Position numbers and translations under genes: made by a program
Shown here: positions 8,235-18,063 of the stretch, one piece after another
How the letters are laid out: every line of letters starts with the position of its first letter
How positions within the stretch are numbered: the stretch's first letter is position 1
From: Bradyrhizobium sp. CCBAU 051011
GTDB taxonomy: Bacteria; Pseudomonadota; Alphaproteobacteria; Rhizobiales; Xanthobacteraceae
Reading direction: 5' to 3'
NCBI RefSeq assembly: GCF_009930815.1
Contig: NZ_CP022222.1
Location: 4,754,501-4,818,500 of the forward strand
DNA: 64,000 bases
Notes under the pieces: model-generated
The model's database searches: none
What the model saw: only the letters and a program-made list of their open reading frames with translations
Told to the model about the DNA's origin: nothing

Positions 8235-9938
8235 ATGTTTCTGGCGAATTTCCGTGTGCTCACGAAAGTATTGGCAATCATTTGTGTGCTGTCGCTGATC
8301 ACGGGAATCATGGCTTGGCTCGGGATCAGTTCGCTACATTCGGTGAGCGAAAAGTCGAATACCATGGCGCGATCGGCGGAACGAGCCTTGCTGGCTACCC
8401 GCGCCAACAACAATGTGGTGACAATGAACCGCGCCGAGTTTCGCAGCGCCCTTGATCCTCGCGATGAAAACAGGTTGTCTGCACGCGCCTCGATTGATGA
8501 ACAGCTCAAGCAGCTCGAGGAGCGCCTTGCCGAAGTGAGCAAGACCACTGACGAGAAGACGCAGGCGCTGCTGCCGGCCGTCAGGTCGGCGCTTTCCGCC
8601 TATCAGTCGCAACTGAAGCAGACGCTTCAGTCGGTCGACGCCGCCAAATCCGTGGAGGTGACGCAGTCAGCGGCAGCATTGCGGGATGCGACGATGAAGA
8701 GCCGCGCTGCGGCAGAGGAGCTGCAGCTCGCTATCCGCGCAGTGGCGACCAGGCTTGACCAGCGGGTCATGGAAAACAACAAGGCCGCGGAAGAGGAATA
8801 TGCCTCGGCGTCGCGGCTGCTTGTCATCCTCGCGGTCGGAAGCGTGGTGTTCGGTCTCGGGTTCGGCTTCGCGGTCGGTCAGTACGGCATTGCCAAGCCG
8901 ATCCGGGCGGTCGTCGAGTTGCTGCAGCAGCTTGCCGGCGGCAAATACGACATCGGCATTTCTGGCACGGAGCGCGCCGACGAGGTCGGCGACGTTGCCA
9001 AGACCGCCCTGGTGTTCAAGGAAAATGGTCTCGCCCGGATCCGCATGGAGCGTGAGCAGAAGGAAGCGGAAGTCCGCGCTGCCGCACAACGCCGCGCCGA
9101 CATGGTTCAGCTCGCCGACGGTTTCGAGCGGGCCGTAGGCGAGATCGTCGAAACCGTGTCGTCGGCCTCGACCGAACTCGAAGCCTCCGCCGTCACGCTG
9201 ACATCGACCGCCGAGCGCTCGCAGGAACTGACCACCGTGGTGGCGGAGGCTTCGGAAGAAGCTTCGACCAACGTGCAGTCGGTCGCCTCCGCCACCGAAG
9301 AGCTCTCCTCTTCGGTAAATGAGATCAGCCGCCAGGTTCAGGAATCGGCGCGGATGGCGAGCGAGGCCGTCGGCCAGGCCCGTCAAACCAACGATCGCGT
9401 CGGCGAATTGTCGAAGGCGGCTGCTCGCATCGGCGACGTCGTCGAACTCATCAACACCATCGCCGGCCAGACCAATCTTCTGGCGCTCAACGCGACCATC
9501 GAGGCGGCGCGTGCCGGCGAGGCCGGCCGCGGTTTTGCGGTCGTGGCGTCTGAAGTGAAGGCGCTCGCGGAACAGACGGCGAAAGCCACCGGCGAGATAG
9601 GTCAGCAGATTTCCAGCATTCAGGCCGCGACCCAGGAGTCCGTCGGCGCGATCAGGGAGATCACCGGCACCATCGAAAGGCTGTCGGAAATCTCCTCGAC
9701 CATTGCCGCGGCAGTGGAAGAGCAGGGCGCGGCGACGCAGGAAATCTCCCGCAATGTGCAGCAAGCCGCTCACGGCACCCAGCAGGTCTCGTCCAACATC
9801 ACTGACGTGCAGCGCGGCGCCAGCGAGACTGGCTCGGCCTCTTCGCAGGTGCTTTCGGCAGCGCAATCGCTGTCGACGGACTCGAACCGCCTCAAGCTCG
9901 AAGTCGGCAAGTTCCTCAATTCAGTGCGGGCGGCCTGA
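8235..9938 (+). CDS. Methyl-accepting chemotaxis protein 3 of 5 (four-helix-bundle type sensor)
   Basis: A 567-residue chemoreceptor. TM1 lies at about 8-28 and a helical periplasmic region of about 150 residues follows. TM2 is near 200-222 ([20 protein letters not shown]), then HAMP and the shared signalling domain, which ends KFLNSVRAA. The ATG at 8235 follows the ribosome-binding sequence AAGAGG and places TM1 at the N-terminus; an ATG ten codons upstream (8205) is in frame but has no better support. The ligand is unknown. Its sensor region differs clearly from those of receptors 1 and 5, although all three have the size of a 4HB domain. Confidence 0.9.
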   Translation: MFLANFRVLTKVLAIICVLSLITGIMAWLGISSLHSVSEKSNTMARSAERALLATRANNNVVTMNRAEFRSALDPRDENRLSARASIDEQLKQLEERLAEVSKTTDEKTQALLPAVRSALSAYQSQLKQTLQSVDAAKSVEVTQSAAALRDATMKSRAAAEELQLAIRAVATRLDQRVMENNKAAEEEYASASRLLVILAVGSVVFGLGFGFAVGQYGIAKPIRAVVELLQQLAGGKYDIGISGTERADEVGDVAKTALVFKENGLARIRMEREQKEAEVRAAAQRRADMVQLADGFERAVGEIVETVSSASTELEASAVTLTSTAERSQELTTVVAEASEEASTNVQSVASATEELSSSVNEISRQVQESARMASEAVGQARQTNDRVGELSKAAARIGDVVELINTIAGQTNLLALNATIEAARAGEAGRGFAVVASEVKALAEQTAKATGEIGQQISSIQAATQESVGAIREITGTIERLSEISSTIAAAVEEQGAATQEISRNVQQAAHGTQQVSSNITDVQRGASETGSASSQVLSAAQSLSTDSNRLKLEVGKFLNSVRAA

Positions 9939-9945
9939 GGCCGCC
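9929..9945. terminator. Hairpin across the stop codon of chemoreceptor 3
   Basis: GGCGGCC-TGA-GGCCGCC makes a 7-bp GC-only stem with the stop codon TGA as its loop. There is no T-tract, so it may act as an mRNA 3'-end structure rather than an intrinsic terminator. Confidence 0.35.
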
Positions 9946-9998
9946 TGACCGCGCAGCGCCCCGGTTAATAAAACACCGTATATCTACTGATTACAAAA

Positions 9999-10028
9999 TT
10001 AACGGGTAGAAAGCGGCTAACCTATACG
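9999..10028 (+). promoter_or_regulatory. Candidate promoter of chemoreceptor 4
   Basis: A -35-like TTAACG (9999-10004) and a -10-like TATACG (10023-10028) are separated by 18 bp within a stretch much richer in A and T than its surroundings. An inverted repeat (CCCGGTTAAT at 9960-9969 with ATTAACGGG at 9998-10006, one bulged base) overlaps the -35. The ATG follows at 10079. Confidence 0.35.
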
Positions 10029-10078
10029 ATTCCGTGCAATGGGGCGGACGACCTTCGTCGTCGCGTGGAGATTCAAGC

Positions 10079-11779
10079 ATGTTTGCAATAATACGTCGGG
10101 CCAGGATGACGGTTGGCCGAAAGATCTATGCCCTCATCTGCCTCGGTTTCGTCGGGCTCGTGGGCATCGCCTTCCTCGACTCGCGGGAAATGGCGTCGAG
10201 CCTCAATCAGCAGAAGCAGATCGAGCTGCGGCACCTCGGCGACCTCGCGCTCGGCATCATCAAGGAAGAGCACGCCGCGGTACAGAAGGGTGGCGTTTCG
10301 GACGCGGACGCGCAGAAGCGGGCGATGGCGCGGATCGGCGCGCTCCGCTACGGCAACAACGACTATTACTGGATCAACGACATGCATCCGAAGATGGTGA
10401 TGCATCCGATCAAGCCGGAGATGAACGGCAATGATCTGTCGGCCTTCAAGGACCCGAATGGCAAAATGCTGTTCGTCGATTTCGTCAATACCGTCAAAAA
10501 AGCAGGCTCCGGCTTCGTTCCCTATGAATGGCCCAAGCCCGGTTTCGACAAGCCGCAACCGAAGCTGTCCTATGTGGTCGGCTTCGCGCCATGGAACTGG
10601 GTCGTCGGCACCGGAGTGTATATCGACGACCTGACGGCGCAGACTTGGGCTTCGACCCAACGCTCCCTGATCGTGGCGGGTGTGATCCTGCTGTTTACGC
10701 TCGTGGTGTCGGTCTTCGTGGCGCGGAGCGTCACCGCTCCGCTGCAGCGAATGACCGTTGCGATGAACGATCTCGCCAGCGGCAACCTTGGCGTCGAGGT
10801 GCCCGGTGTCGGACGCAGCGACGAGATCGGCGAGATGGCCAAGGCGGTGCAGGTGTTCAAGAGCAATGCCGTCGCCCAAAAGACGCTGGAGGCCGAACAG
10901 CGCGAGGCCGAGACCCGTACGGCGACAAGCCGCAAGGCGGACATGATTAAGATGGCCGACGATTTCGAGGCCGCGGTCGGCCGCATCGTTGAGACCGTGT
11001 CGTCGGCGTCCAGCCAGCTCGAGGTTTCGGCGGGCACGCTCACGGCGACCGCGGAACGCGCGCAGGAACTCGCGACCACCGTCGCGGCGGCTTCCGAGGA
11101 AGCTTCGACCAATGTGCAGTCGGTGGCGTCGGCCACCGAGGAGATGGCGTCGTCCGTTACCGAGATCAGCCGCCAGGTCCAGGAATCGGCGCGGATGGCC
11201 AATGACGCCGTGGACCAGGCGCGCGTCACCAATGACCGCGTCAGCGAACTGTCGAAGGCGGCAACCCGCATCGGCGACGTCGTCGAGTTGATTAACACCA
11301 TCGCGGGCCAGACCAACCTGTTGGCGCTCAATGCCACCATCGAGGCGGCGCGCGCCGGAGAGGCCGGCCGCGGCTTCGCCGTCGTGGCCTCCGAGGTCAA
11401 GGCATTGGCCGAGCAGACCGCGAAAGCCACCGGCGAGATCGGGCAACAGATCACCGGCATTCAGGCCGCCACCCAGGAGTCCGTGAACGCCATCCAGGCG
11501 ATCAGCGGCACGATTGAAAAACTGTCGGAGATCTCGTCGACGATCGCGGCCGCCGTGGAAGAGCAGGGCGCCGCGACACAGGAAATCTCCCGCAACGTGC
11601 AGCAGGCGGCGACGGGTACCCAGCAGGTGTCGTCCAACATTACCGACGTGCAGCGCGGCGCCAGCGAAACCGGATCGGCGTCCTCGCAGGTGCTTGCAGC
11701 GGCGCAATCGCTCTCGGGCGATTCCAACCGCCTCAAGCTCGAGGTCGGCCGCTTCCTAGACTCGGTGCGGGCGGCCTGA
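10079..11779 (+). CDS. Methyl-accepting chemotaxis protein 4 of 5 (single Cache, sCache_2 type sensor)
   Basis: A 566-residue chemoreceptor with a different sensor class from its neighbours. TM1 is at about 15-35, followed by a periplasmic single Cache domain. Its hallmark [15 protein letters not shown] lies near residue 98, and the C-terminal strand motif is GWxVGTGVY-like ([12 protein letters not shown]). TM2 is near 195-215, then HAMP and the common signalling module ending RFLDSVRAA. sCache_2 domains commonly bind small organic acids such as C2-C4 carboxylates; the actual ligand is not readable. ATG 10079 is used because the basic residues before TM1 begin there. The in-frame extension to 10034 is judged not real. 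Confidence 0.92.
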   Translation: MFAIIRRARMTVGRKIYALICLGFVGLVGIAFLDSREMASSLNQQKQIELRHLGDLALGIIKEEHAAVQKGGVSDADAQKRAMARIGALRYGNNDYYWINDMHPKMVMHPIKPEMNGNDLSAFKDPNGKMLFVDFVNTVKKAGSGFVPYEWPKPGFDKPQPKLSYVVGFAPWNWVVGTGVYIDDLTAQTWASTQRSLIVAGVILLFTLVVSVFVARSVTAPLQRMTVAMNDLASGNLGVEVPGVGRSDEIGEMAKAVQVFKSNAVAQKTLEAEQREAETRTATSRKADMIKMADDFEAAVGRIVETVSSASSQLEVSAGTLTATAERAQELATTVAAASEEASTNVQSVASATEEMASSVTEISRQVQESARMANDAVDQARVTNDRVSELSKAATRIGDVVELINTIAGQTNLLALNATIEAARAGEAGRGFAVVASEVKALAEQTAKATGEIGQQITGIQAATQESVNAIQAISGTIEKLSEISSTIAAAVEEQGAATQEISRNVQQAATGTQQVSSNITDVQRGASETGSASSQVLAAAQSLSGDSNRLKLEVGRFLDSVRAA

Positions 11780-11796
11780 GTTCGTCCTGATTGCTC

Positions 11797-11832
11797 GGTC
11801 CGAAGCCGGTTTCTCATGCCGGCTTCGCGACC
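11797..11832 (+). terminator. Strong hairpin after chemoreceptor 4
   Basis: CGAAGCCGG pairs with CCGGCTTCG around a short loop, and the stem is extended by GGTC/GACC. It lies 18 bp after the stop. No run of T follows, so it is a likely but non-canonical termination structure. Confidence 0.4.
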
Positions 11833-12034
11833 GCAGACGCTTCGAATCGGAAACGCGAACTGCCAAGCAGCCGGCTTTTGGCTGCAAGAGAAGCAGGAGA
11901 CATCCCTAGATCGTGAAATTGCGATTGCGGCAGGCGCCGACCAATCGCTCTGAGCGAAACTGGGGCCAATTGTTGCGGGCGAACTTCCGTAATCGGGAAA
12001 AAGTGGTAAGACGCAAAGGCATCGTGACGATTTG

Positions 12035-13069
12035 ATGTCAAAAGGTCTGGTGCCAGAAGATCTGCCAATGATCGCTACCGATGGCTCGGATGACCGCCGC
12101 GTGTCGTTGCTTGATGAACTAGTTGAGTCTGAGTTCGTAAAGGTTTGCCGGTCTCTGGACGTCGATCGTTTTCAGAGCATCGAAGGACTGGGCGATGCCA
12201 AAAGCATTCCGATCGACACCAAGGACTTCGCCGCCGCGTTTGCCTCGTTGAAGCTGAAGTCCTGTTCGGTCTATCTGCAGCGGACGTTCCCGCGAATCCT
12301 GCAGATGCATTATTCCACCACCGGCGCGATCCTCGGCTTCACGATGGACGATGCGGCTTCGGTGATCATCAACGGCGTTGAAGCCCGCGCGCCGTCCGTG
12401 CTCCTGGTCAAGGGTACCGCGACGTGTGAGATCGTGGAGCAGCAGGCCAATCTGGTCGCGCTTGTGAATTTCGCTTCCATCGACGACCGCGACTGGCCGG
12501 GCGATGCCGATAGCGCTCAATTGATCGCGACGCAGCCGGACAAATGCGAAACGCTGCGGGCGACGGTTCGCGATGCCCTGACGCTCGCTTCGCATTCGCC
12601 CAATACTTTCGCACAGCCGAACGTGATCGAGCACGTGGAAGAATCGCTCCTGCAGGCCGTCGATCTGGCGATGGCTGCGGCATCGCCCACACCCGAAGCC
12701 AAGCGCCTGAGTCTTAGCCACTATCTGGCGCTGGTTCGGAAGCTCGACGAGTTCGTGGCCGACAGCATCGGCAAGACGTTGTACAGCGCCGACGTGGCGC
12801 GGCAACTCGGGGTCTCGGTACGGACGCTGCATAATGCCGTGGTTGCGATTCGCGGCATGAGTATGCATCGCTACATGCGGCTGCGGCGGCTGTGGAATGT
12901 GCGGCAACAACTGGTGCACGGAACTCCGCCGCAATCGATCAAGGCGGTCGCGCTCACGAATGGCTTCTGGCACATGGGCGAGTTCACCGCGTTGTACCGC
13001 GAACTGTTCGGCGAAACGCCGCAGCAGACGTTGTCGGCGGCACGCAAGCAGACGGATGACCCATCATGA
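12035..13069 (+). CDS. AraC-family transcriptional regulator
   Basis: A 344-residue regulator. The N-terminal 230 residues resemble the AraC-binding-like (cupin-type) domain found in regulators of catabolic genes. The C-terminal 100 residues carry the two helix-turn-helix motifs of the AraC family: [20 protein letters not shown], then [20 protein letters not shown] with RELFGETP. It sits between chemoreceptors 4 and 5, same strand, with spacers of about 255 and 364 bp, so it has its own promoter. It may control the following receptor or a remote pathway. The start is uncertain: ATG 12035 is used; TTG 12032 and ATG 12068 are alternatives, none with a strong ribosome-binding site. Confidence 0.85.
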   Translation: MSKGLVPEDLPMIATDGSDDRRVSLLDELVESEFVKVCRSLDVDRFQSIEGLGDAKSIPIDTKDFAAAFASLKLKSCSVYLQRTFPRILQMHYSTTGAILGFTMDDAASVIINGVEARAPSVLLVKGTATCEIVEQQANLVALVNFASIDDRDWPGDADSAQLIATQPDKCETLRATVRDALTLASHSPNTFAQPNVIEHVEESLLQAVDLAMAAASPTPEAKRLSLSHYLALVRKLDEFVADSIGKTLYSADVARQLGVSVRTLHNAVVAIRGMSMHRYMRLRRLWNVRQQLVHGTPPQSIKAVALTNGFWHMGEFTALYRELFGETPQQTLSAARKQTDDPS

Positions 13070-13433
13070 CGGCGATAAAGCGTGCCGCGCTTCCGTAATA
13101 CTACGAGTTCCCGGACCGTGCCGCTTTAGATGCTGGTTAACCATCGCATGGAATCCTTGCGCGTATGAGTGCCGCTCTGTGGTGATGCCGCCACAGGAGC
13201 CCCTTCGTCCGCCACGAACCAGCTCGTCCAATTCTCTGGCCCGGTGCTTCATCAGTGAGATCCCGCCATCTGCGTGTGGTGGGGAAGGTCATCGATCCCT
13301 ATGGCCAAACGACCATCTGGGACTAGAGCACCGTAACGCGTTGGGTCCAGTGCTTCGGTGGTTTTGCCCAATTCCATTACGGATGGCTGTTCACTTTGCA
13401 ATTGGTCAGCTTCGAACAGAATTGGAGTGTGAA
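13070..13433. other. Intergenic region between the AraC regulator and chemoreceptor 5
   Basis: These 364 bp show no convincing gene in any frame. They include the 10-bp palindrome TGGTTAACCA (13134-13143), which contains TTAACCAT (13137-13144), a match to the half-site of the alphaproteobacterial cell-cycle regulator CtrA. A ribosome-binding sequence TTGGAGTG lies just before the ATG at 13434. No terminator with a T-tract was found. Confidence 0.45.
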
Positions 13434-15134
13434 ATGTCCTGGCTCGATAGTCTCAAGATTGTCGTAAAGATCGGTCTGATCGTGGCCTTCCTGGGTATCG
13501 TGATGGTCGGAGAAACGCTCTTTGCGGCCCATCGCATGCGAGCAATGGACGACGCGAGCAACGATATCGTAACGCGGGTCGATAAATACACGACTCTGGC
13601 AACGCGCATGGGCCGCCGCGCCGAGAGCTATATTTCAGGGGCATTTCAGCTTGCAGTCGAGACAACGGACGCAGGCAACGCCAGATACCTCGCTCAAACC
13701 AGGGAAAGCGAGAAAGATTACAAAGCCGGCATGGCCGACGTGATGAAGAACATGCCCGAGAAGGCCTCCGCGATTCAGTCGGTTCTTGCAAGGTTCGACA
13801 CTGCCTTCGCAGCCTGTGGCCCGGCGATCGAGTATGCGGCTACAACTACGACGCCGGAAGAAAACATGAAGGCCGCCGCACGCCTCAAGGCGGAATGCGT
13901 GCCATTGATGGAAAGCGCGATCGCAGGTCAAGTCAAACTGGTCGACGATCTGCTCGCCGATTCGAAGAGAGTGGCAGATGCCATGACCCTCGAAGCCAGC
14001 GCCTCAATCAATACCGTGCTGATTTCGGCCGGTGCGGGACTTTTGCTCAGCCTTGTCGGGGGGATGTGGATCGGCATCAGTGGGATGTCCCGGCCGATTG
14101 TGCGTCTGAAGGCCGCAATGGAGATCCTCGCTCGAAATGATTTTTCGACGGATGTTCCCGGCATGCACCGCCGCGACGAGATTGGCGAGATGGCCCGGAG
14201 CGTTGAAGTGTTCAAGGTGAATGGACTCGAAGTCGAGCGCCTGAAAGCCGAGCAGCAGGCGATCGAAAAGCAAACCGCCGCGCAGCGCAAGGCAGAGATG
14301 ATGAAGCTTGCTGCTGGCTTCGAAGCAGCCGTGGGCGAGATCGTCGAAACCGTCTCGTCGGCGTCCACCGAGCTCGAAGCCTCTGCCAGCACGCTGACGG
14401 CAACCGCCGAACGCGCCCAGCAGGTGACGACCATGGTGGCCGCGGCCTCGGAAGAGGCGTCCACCAATGTCCAATCGGTTGCTTCAGCGACGGAAGAGCT
14501 GTCCTCTTCCGTCAACGAGATTAGCCGTCAGGTACAGGCATCGGCGCGGATGGCCGGCGAGGCCGTCGACCAGGCCCGCGTCACCAACGATCGCGTCAGC
14601 GAATTGTCTAAGGCGGCGGCCCGCATCGGCGACGTCGTCGAACTCATCAACACCATCGCCGGGCAAACCAATTTGTTGGCGCTCAACGCCACCATCGAGG
14701 CGGCGCGCGCCGGCGAAGCTGGCCGCGGCTTTGCTGTCGTGGCGTCGGAGGTAAAGGCGCTGGCCGAGCAGACCGCCAAGGCCACCGGCGAGATCGGCCA
14801 GCAGATCACCGGCATCCAGGGCGCCACCCAGGAGTCGGTCAGTGCGATCAAGGAGATCAGCGGCACCATCGAACGGCTGGCCGAGATCGCTTCGACGATC
14901 GCGGCCGCCGTGGAAGAGCAGGGCGCCGCCACTCAGGAAATCTCTCGCAACGTGCAGCAGGCGGCCGAAGGCACCCAGCAGGTCTCCGCCAACATCACCG
15001 ACGTGCAGCGCGGCGCCGGCGAGACCGGCTCAGCCTCCGCGCAGGTGCTCTCAGCGGCGCAGTCGCTCTCCGCCAACAGCAATCGCCTCAAGCTCGAGGT
15101 CGGCAAGTTCCTCGATACGGTGCGGGCGGCGTAG
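13434..15134 (+). CDS. Methyl-accepting chemotaxis protein 5 of 5 (four-helix-bundle type sensor)
   Basis: A 566-residue chemoreceptor. TM1 is at about 10-30 and a helical periplasmic region runs to about 188. It contains two cysteines (AACGPAIEY and KAECVPLME) that could form a disulfide. TM2 lies near 192-215, then HAMP and the signalling domain shared with the other four, ending KFLDTVRAA. The frame is open far upstream into the AraC gene, but TM1 begins just after ATG 13434, which has GGAG ten bases before it. The ligand is unknown. Confidence 0.9.
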   Translation: MSWLDSLKIVVKIGLIVAFLGIVMVGETLFAAHRMRAMDDASNDIVTRVDKYTTLATRMGRRAESYISGAFQLAVETTDAGNARYLAQTRESEKDYKAGMADVMKNMPEKASAIQSVLARFDTAFAACGPAIEYAATTTTPEENMKAAARLKAECVPLMESAIAGQVKLVDDLLADSKRVADAMTLEASASINTVLISAGAGLLLSLVGGMWIGISGMSRPIVRLKAAMEILARNDFSTDVPGMHRRDEIGEMARSVEVFKVNGLEVERLKAEQQAIEKQTAAQRKAEMMKLAAGFEAAVGEIVETVSSASTELEASASTLTATAERAQQVTTMVAAASEEASTNVQSVASATEELSSSVNEISRQVQASARMAGEAVDQARVTNDRVSELSKAAARIGDVVELINTIAGQTNLLALNATIEAARAGEAGRGFAVVASEVKALAEQTAKATGEIGQQITGIQGATQESVSAIKEISGTIERLAEIASTIAAAVEEQGAATQEISRNVQQAAEGTQQVSANITDVQRGAGETGSASAQVLSAAQSLSANSNRLKLEVGKFLDTVRAA

Positions 15135-15179
15135 GGGCGGCGCGGCTTCCAAAATAGGGGAGGGGCAGAGTTACTCCTT

Positions 15180-15268
15180 CGTCATGCTCGGGCTTGTCCC
15201 GGGCATCCACGTCTTACTTGCGTGTGGCGCCAAAGACGTGGATGGCCGGGACAAGCCCGGTCATGACG
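15180..15268. repeat. Intergenic palindromic repeat, CGTCATG family (copy 1)
   Basis: Begins CGTCATGCTCGGGCTTGTCC and ends with the inverted counterpart finishing CATGACG. Arms of about 30 bp surround a short centre. Other copies are at 34637-34722 and, shortened, at 26861-26920. It separates the end of the receptor array from the convergent thiolase-like gene. Confidence 0.85.
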
Positions 15269-15279
15269 GAGCAGGACCG

Positions 15280-16794
15280 TCAGCTCACCCGCCACTCCAG
15301 CACGCCATCATCAGCGGCGACGATCGCGCCGACCGTCCCCACCGGCGTCTGGTCCATGTTCAGCAAATGCTTCAGCGTCTTCTCGTCATTGGCGGGGATG
15401 CGGGCCAGCGCCCGCGCGTCGGCCTCGGTGCGCAGCATCACTACGCCATGCTCGACGTCGCCCTTGGCCTTGTAGATCACGGTGAAGCTCTCGACCTTGC
15501 CCTTGCCCGAGGCCTCCGTGACGAACTCCGGTACCCTGCCGCGGTTGCGGTCGGCCTCGGCCTGGACGCTGGTGTCCTGTTTGAGAGTCTCTTTCGGCGC
15601 CTCGCGCGACAGCACCAGGCCGTGATGCTTGGTAACAAAGCCGCCCTGGCCGTAAAGCAGGCCGAGCTTGCCGCCCTTACGCAGGCTCCGCACCATCGCC
15701 ACCGCCGCATGCGTCATGTAGGTGTTGAGCGGCGCGCCGAAAAAGGTGAGGCCACCAGTCACCGTCGGCTGCACGCCGGCACCCAAACCCAGCGTCCGAC
15801 GCGCCATCTTGGGCACGCAGGGAAAGCAGCTATAGAGTTCGATCGCGTCGAACTTTTTGCCATCGCCCTCGACGAGGTCCATCACCGCCTTCAGCACGGC
15901 GTTCTGCGGGTGGCTCTCATAAAACTGATCGCGCACGAGGTAATCGCGCGGCTCTTCCGCCGAGGCGCCGCCGAGCGGATAGATCAGCCGCTGCTCGGGC
16001 ACGCCGGCCGCGCGCGCTCTTGCGAGCGACGTCAGCAGGACCGCGGCGCCCATGTTCACGGTTGGATTGGCCACCATCAGCTTTGTATAGGGCCAGGCGA
16101 TCAGCCGGTTCTCGGGCGTTGGCGTGGTGATTTCGTCCGGCGCAAAACGCCTCTTTAGCCATGAATTTTCATTCTCAGATGCAACCTTCGAGTAGGTCGA
16201 CCAAAGCGCCCCGGACTCCGCCAGCGCCTCGCGCGGCGTCTGGCCCCAATGCGCCGAGGTGGCGGATTCATACAGGGGGTAGACGGTGATCGGCCTGAAT
16301 ACGCCGAGCTTCACCGCCATCGGTTTCTGGAACGCCGCGCCGCGCTTCGGCTCCTCGACGTCATGGGCGAACGGTGTCCACGGCAGCGAGATGCCGCCGC
16401 GCTCGGCCTTGGTCGCGGTCGATTGCGCTTCCGCGCCGCAGACCGCGGCCACGCTGCACTCGCCGCGCGCGATGCGTTGCGCCGCTTCGTGAATGTAGCG
16501 GATCGGGCTCTCGCCACCGACCGGCCCGTAGTAGCAATGCGCCGGATTGGCGCCGAGCCGCGCCGCCAATTGCTTCTCCGGGTCGAGGTAGCGCCAGCTC
16601 AGGAAATTGACCACGTCGAGCGAGCCGAGATCGCCGAGCAGCTTTGCGCCACTATCGGCTTCCGCACGCCGCACCGCCAGTTCGAGCAGTGCCATCGGCT
16701 CGAGGCCATCAGCGATATCCTTGGGCCGGTCGACGATTTCGCCGACGCCGACGATGACGGGAATGCGGTCTTCGGGGAGGGAAGTGCTTGGCAT
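15280..16794 (-). CDS. Thiolase-like protein with additional C-terminal domain (TLP1 type)
   Basis: A 504-residue protein of the thiolase superfamily, usually annotated as acetyl-CoA acetyltransferase. The N-terminal half has the thiolase fold (IPVIVGVGEIVDR; GECSVAAVCGAEAQST near residue 110). The last 110 residues form an extra domain like that of mycobacterial thiolase-like protein 1. The classical C-terminal GHPxG loop is not seen; instead VTGGLTFFGAPLNTYMTH occurs in the matching region, so genuine thiolytic activity is doubtful and acyl-CoA binding or another reaction is possible. I used ATG 16794 because the preceding 24 in-frame residues lie in an intergenic repeat zone and have no homology. 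It is a single gene with no operon partner. Confidence 0.75.
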   Translation of the reverse strand: MPSTSLPEDRIPVIVGVGEIVDRPKDIADGLEPMALLELAVRRAEADSGAKLLGDLGSLDVVNFLSWRYLDPEKQLAARLGANPAHCYYGPVGGESPIRYIHEAAQRIARGECSVAAVCGAEAQSTATKAERGGISLPWTPFAHDVEEPKRGAAFQKPMAVKLGVFRPITVYPLYESATSAHWGQTPREALAESGALWSTYSKVASENENSWLKRRFAPDEITTPTPENRLIAWPYTKLMVANPTVNMGAAVLLTSLARARAAGVPEQRLIYPLGGASAEEPRDYLVRDQFYESHPQNAVLKAVMDLVEGDGKKFDAIELYSCFPCVPKMARRTLGLGAGVQPTVTGGLTFFGAPLNTYMTHAAVAMVRSLRKGGKLGLLYGQGGFVTKHHGLVLSREAPKETLKQDTSVQAEADRNRGRVPEFVTEASGKGKVESFTVIYKAKGDVEHGVVMLRTEADARALARIPANDEKTLKHLLNMDQTPVGTVGAIVAADDGVLEWRVS

Positions 16795-16828
16795 TTTTCC
16801 TTGTTTCGCTTTCTGGACATTCAAACTA

Positions 16829-16916
16829 GTAGGGTGGGCAAAGGCGCGTAGCGCCGTGCCCACCATCTAGCGTCTTGCTGGGAGGTGGTGGGCACGCTTC
16901 GCTTTGCCCACCCTAC
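16829..16916. repeat. Intergenic palindromic repeat, GTAGGGTGGGCA family (copy 1)
   Basis: Begins GTAGGGTGGGCAAAG and ends CTTTGCCCACCCTAC, with GTGCCCACC and GGTGGGCAC inside. It lies upstream of the thiolase-like gene. Related copies are at 19950-20029, 21295-21384 and 23800-23887. Confidence 0.9.
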
Positions 16917-16929
16917 GGGAGTTTCGCAA

Positions 16930-18063
16930 TCACTCCTCCATCAGCATATTCATGTGCTCCACCGCATCGGCAAAATCTTCCTTGAACTCCTGCACCACCG
17001 CGCCGGCCGATTTCACACTGTCGATCAGGCCGACGCCCTGTCCGACAAAGTAGCTGACGAGATCGCGCGCCTGCGCATTGCCGGCCGCGGCGGCGCGGTC
17101 GATCGAGTTGAAGGCGTCGCGGCTGATGATGCTTTGCAGCGGCATCGGCAACGCGCCGGGGCTGTCCGGTCCGCGGTCCCACGCATCCGTCCATACCGAG
17201 CGCAATTGCCGCGCCGGCTTGCCGGTACGACCCTTGGAGCGCACCGCATCGCGCGAGGAGGCCGCGATCATCTTTTCGCGGAAGATTTCCGTGGTCTCGG
17301 ATTCCACCGTCGCCAGCCACACCGATCCGGTCCAGGCGCCGGCCGCGCCCATCGCCATGCACGCCGCCATCTGCCGCCCCATCATGATGCCGCCCGCGGC
17401 CAGCACCGGCACGTCGCGCACCGGCCTGATCGCCTTGATCACTTCGGGCACCAGCACCATGGTCGAGACCTCGCCGCAATGGCCGCCGGCCTCGGTGCCT
17501 TGCGCCACCAAAATATCGACACCGGCTGCGACCTGCCGCAGCGCGTGCTCTTTCGAACCAACCAACGCCGCCACCGGCACGCCATGCTTGCGGCCCATGT
17601 CGATCATCTGCTTCGGCGGCACGCCGAGCGCGTTCGCGATCAACTTGATCGGGTGACGGAACGAAACCTCGAGCACATCAAGCGCACGCTGCGCGTCAAA
17701 CGGCTGCGGCTGGTTGTCGGCGACATTGGTCGTTGTCAATTCGACGCCGTATTTCTTCAGGAGGTTGCGGGTGAAGTCGCGATGCTGCGGCGAGATACGC
17801 GCTTCCAGGCTCTTCCAGGTGACGTCCTTTTCACCCGCGGTCGAAATGTTCTCGGGAATCAGCACGTCTAGTCCGTACGGCTTGCCGTCGGCGTGGTCGT
17901 CAATCCATTTCAGTTCCTGCTCGATGGTTTCAGGCGAATGCGCAGTCGCGCCCAGCACGCCAAACCCGCCGGCGCGGCTGACGGCGGCCACCACGTCGCG
18001 GCAATGGCTGAAGGCGAGCAGGGGGAATTCTATACCCAGCATGTCGCAGATCGGCGATTTCAT
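16930..18063 (-). CDS. Nitronate monooxygenase family protein (2-nitropropane dioxygenase-like)
   Basis: A 377-residue FMN-dependent TIM-barrel enzyme. It opens with the class I signature LGIEFPLLAFSHCRDVV and has AGGFGVLGA near residue 32. The phosphate-binding region includes LAAGGIMMGRQM and MGAAGAWTGSVWLAT. Members oxidise alkyl nitronates, although the wider family includes enoyl reductase-like proteins, so the substrate is open. ATG 18063 is chosen because GGGAGG lies eight bases upstream; the frame continues 40 codons further without support. It is divergent from the flavin monooxygenase gene at 18285 with 221 bp between them. Confidence 0.8.
   Translation of the reverse strand: MKSPICDMLGIEFPLLAFSHCRDVVAAVSRAGGFGVLGATAHSPETIEQELKWIDDHADGKPYGLDVLIPENISTAGEKDVTWKSLEARISPQHRDFTRNLLKKYGVELTTTNVADNQPQPFDAQRALDVLEVSFRHPIKLIANALGVPPKQMIDMGRKHGVPVAALVGSKEHALRQVAAGVDILVAQGTEAGGHCGEVSTMVLVPEVIKAIRPVRDVPVLAAGGIMMGRQMAACMAMGAAGAWTGSVWLATVESETTEIFREKMIAASSRDAVRSKGRTGKPARQLRSVWTDAWDRGPDSPGALPMPLQSIISRDAFNSIDRAAAAGNAQARDLVSYFVGQGVGLIDSVKSAGAVVQEFKEDFADAVEHMNMLMEE

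Noticed and set aside
8667..9866. Long - strand open frame (about 399 codons) antisense to chemoreceptor 3
   Set aside because: It mirrors the repetitive, GC-biased codons of the signalling domain; similar antisense frames occur opposite the other receptors and encode Arg/Gly/Leu-rich sequence with no family features.
10073..11707. Antisense open frame of about 544 codons over chemoreceptor 4
   Set aside because: Same cause: high GC and third-position bias of the + strand gene. The product is low complexity (GRR, LGG repeats) and has no plausible start signals.
12897..13433. Extension of chemoreceptor 5 into the AraC gene
   Set aside because: The residues have no receptor features, and TM1 begins just after ATG 13434 with a ribosome-binding site.
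4018..15134. Idea that the five receptors are one long operon
   Set aside because: Clear T-tract terminators follow receptors 1 and 2, a strong hairpin follows receptor 4, and separate control regions precede receptors 3, 4 and 5.
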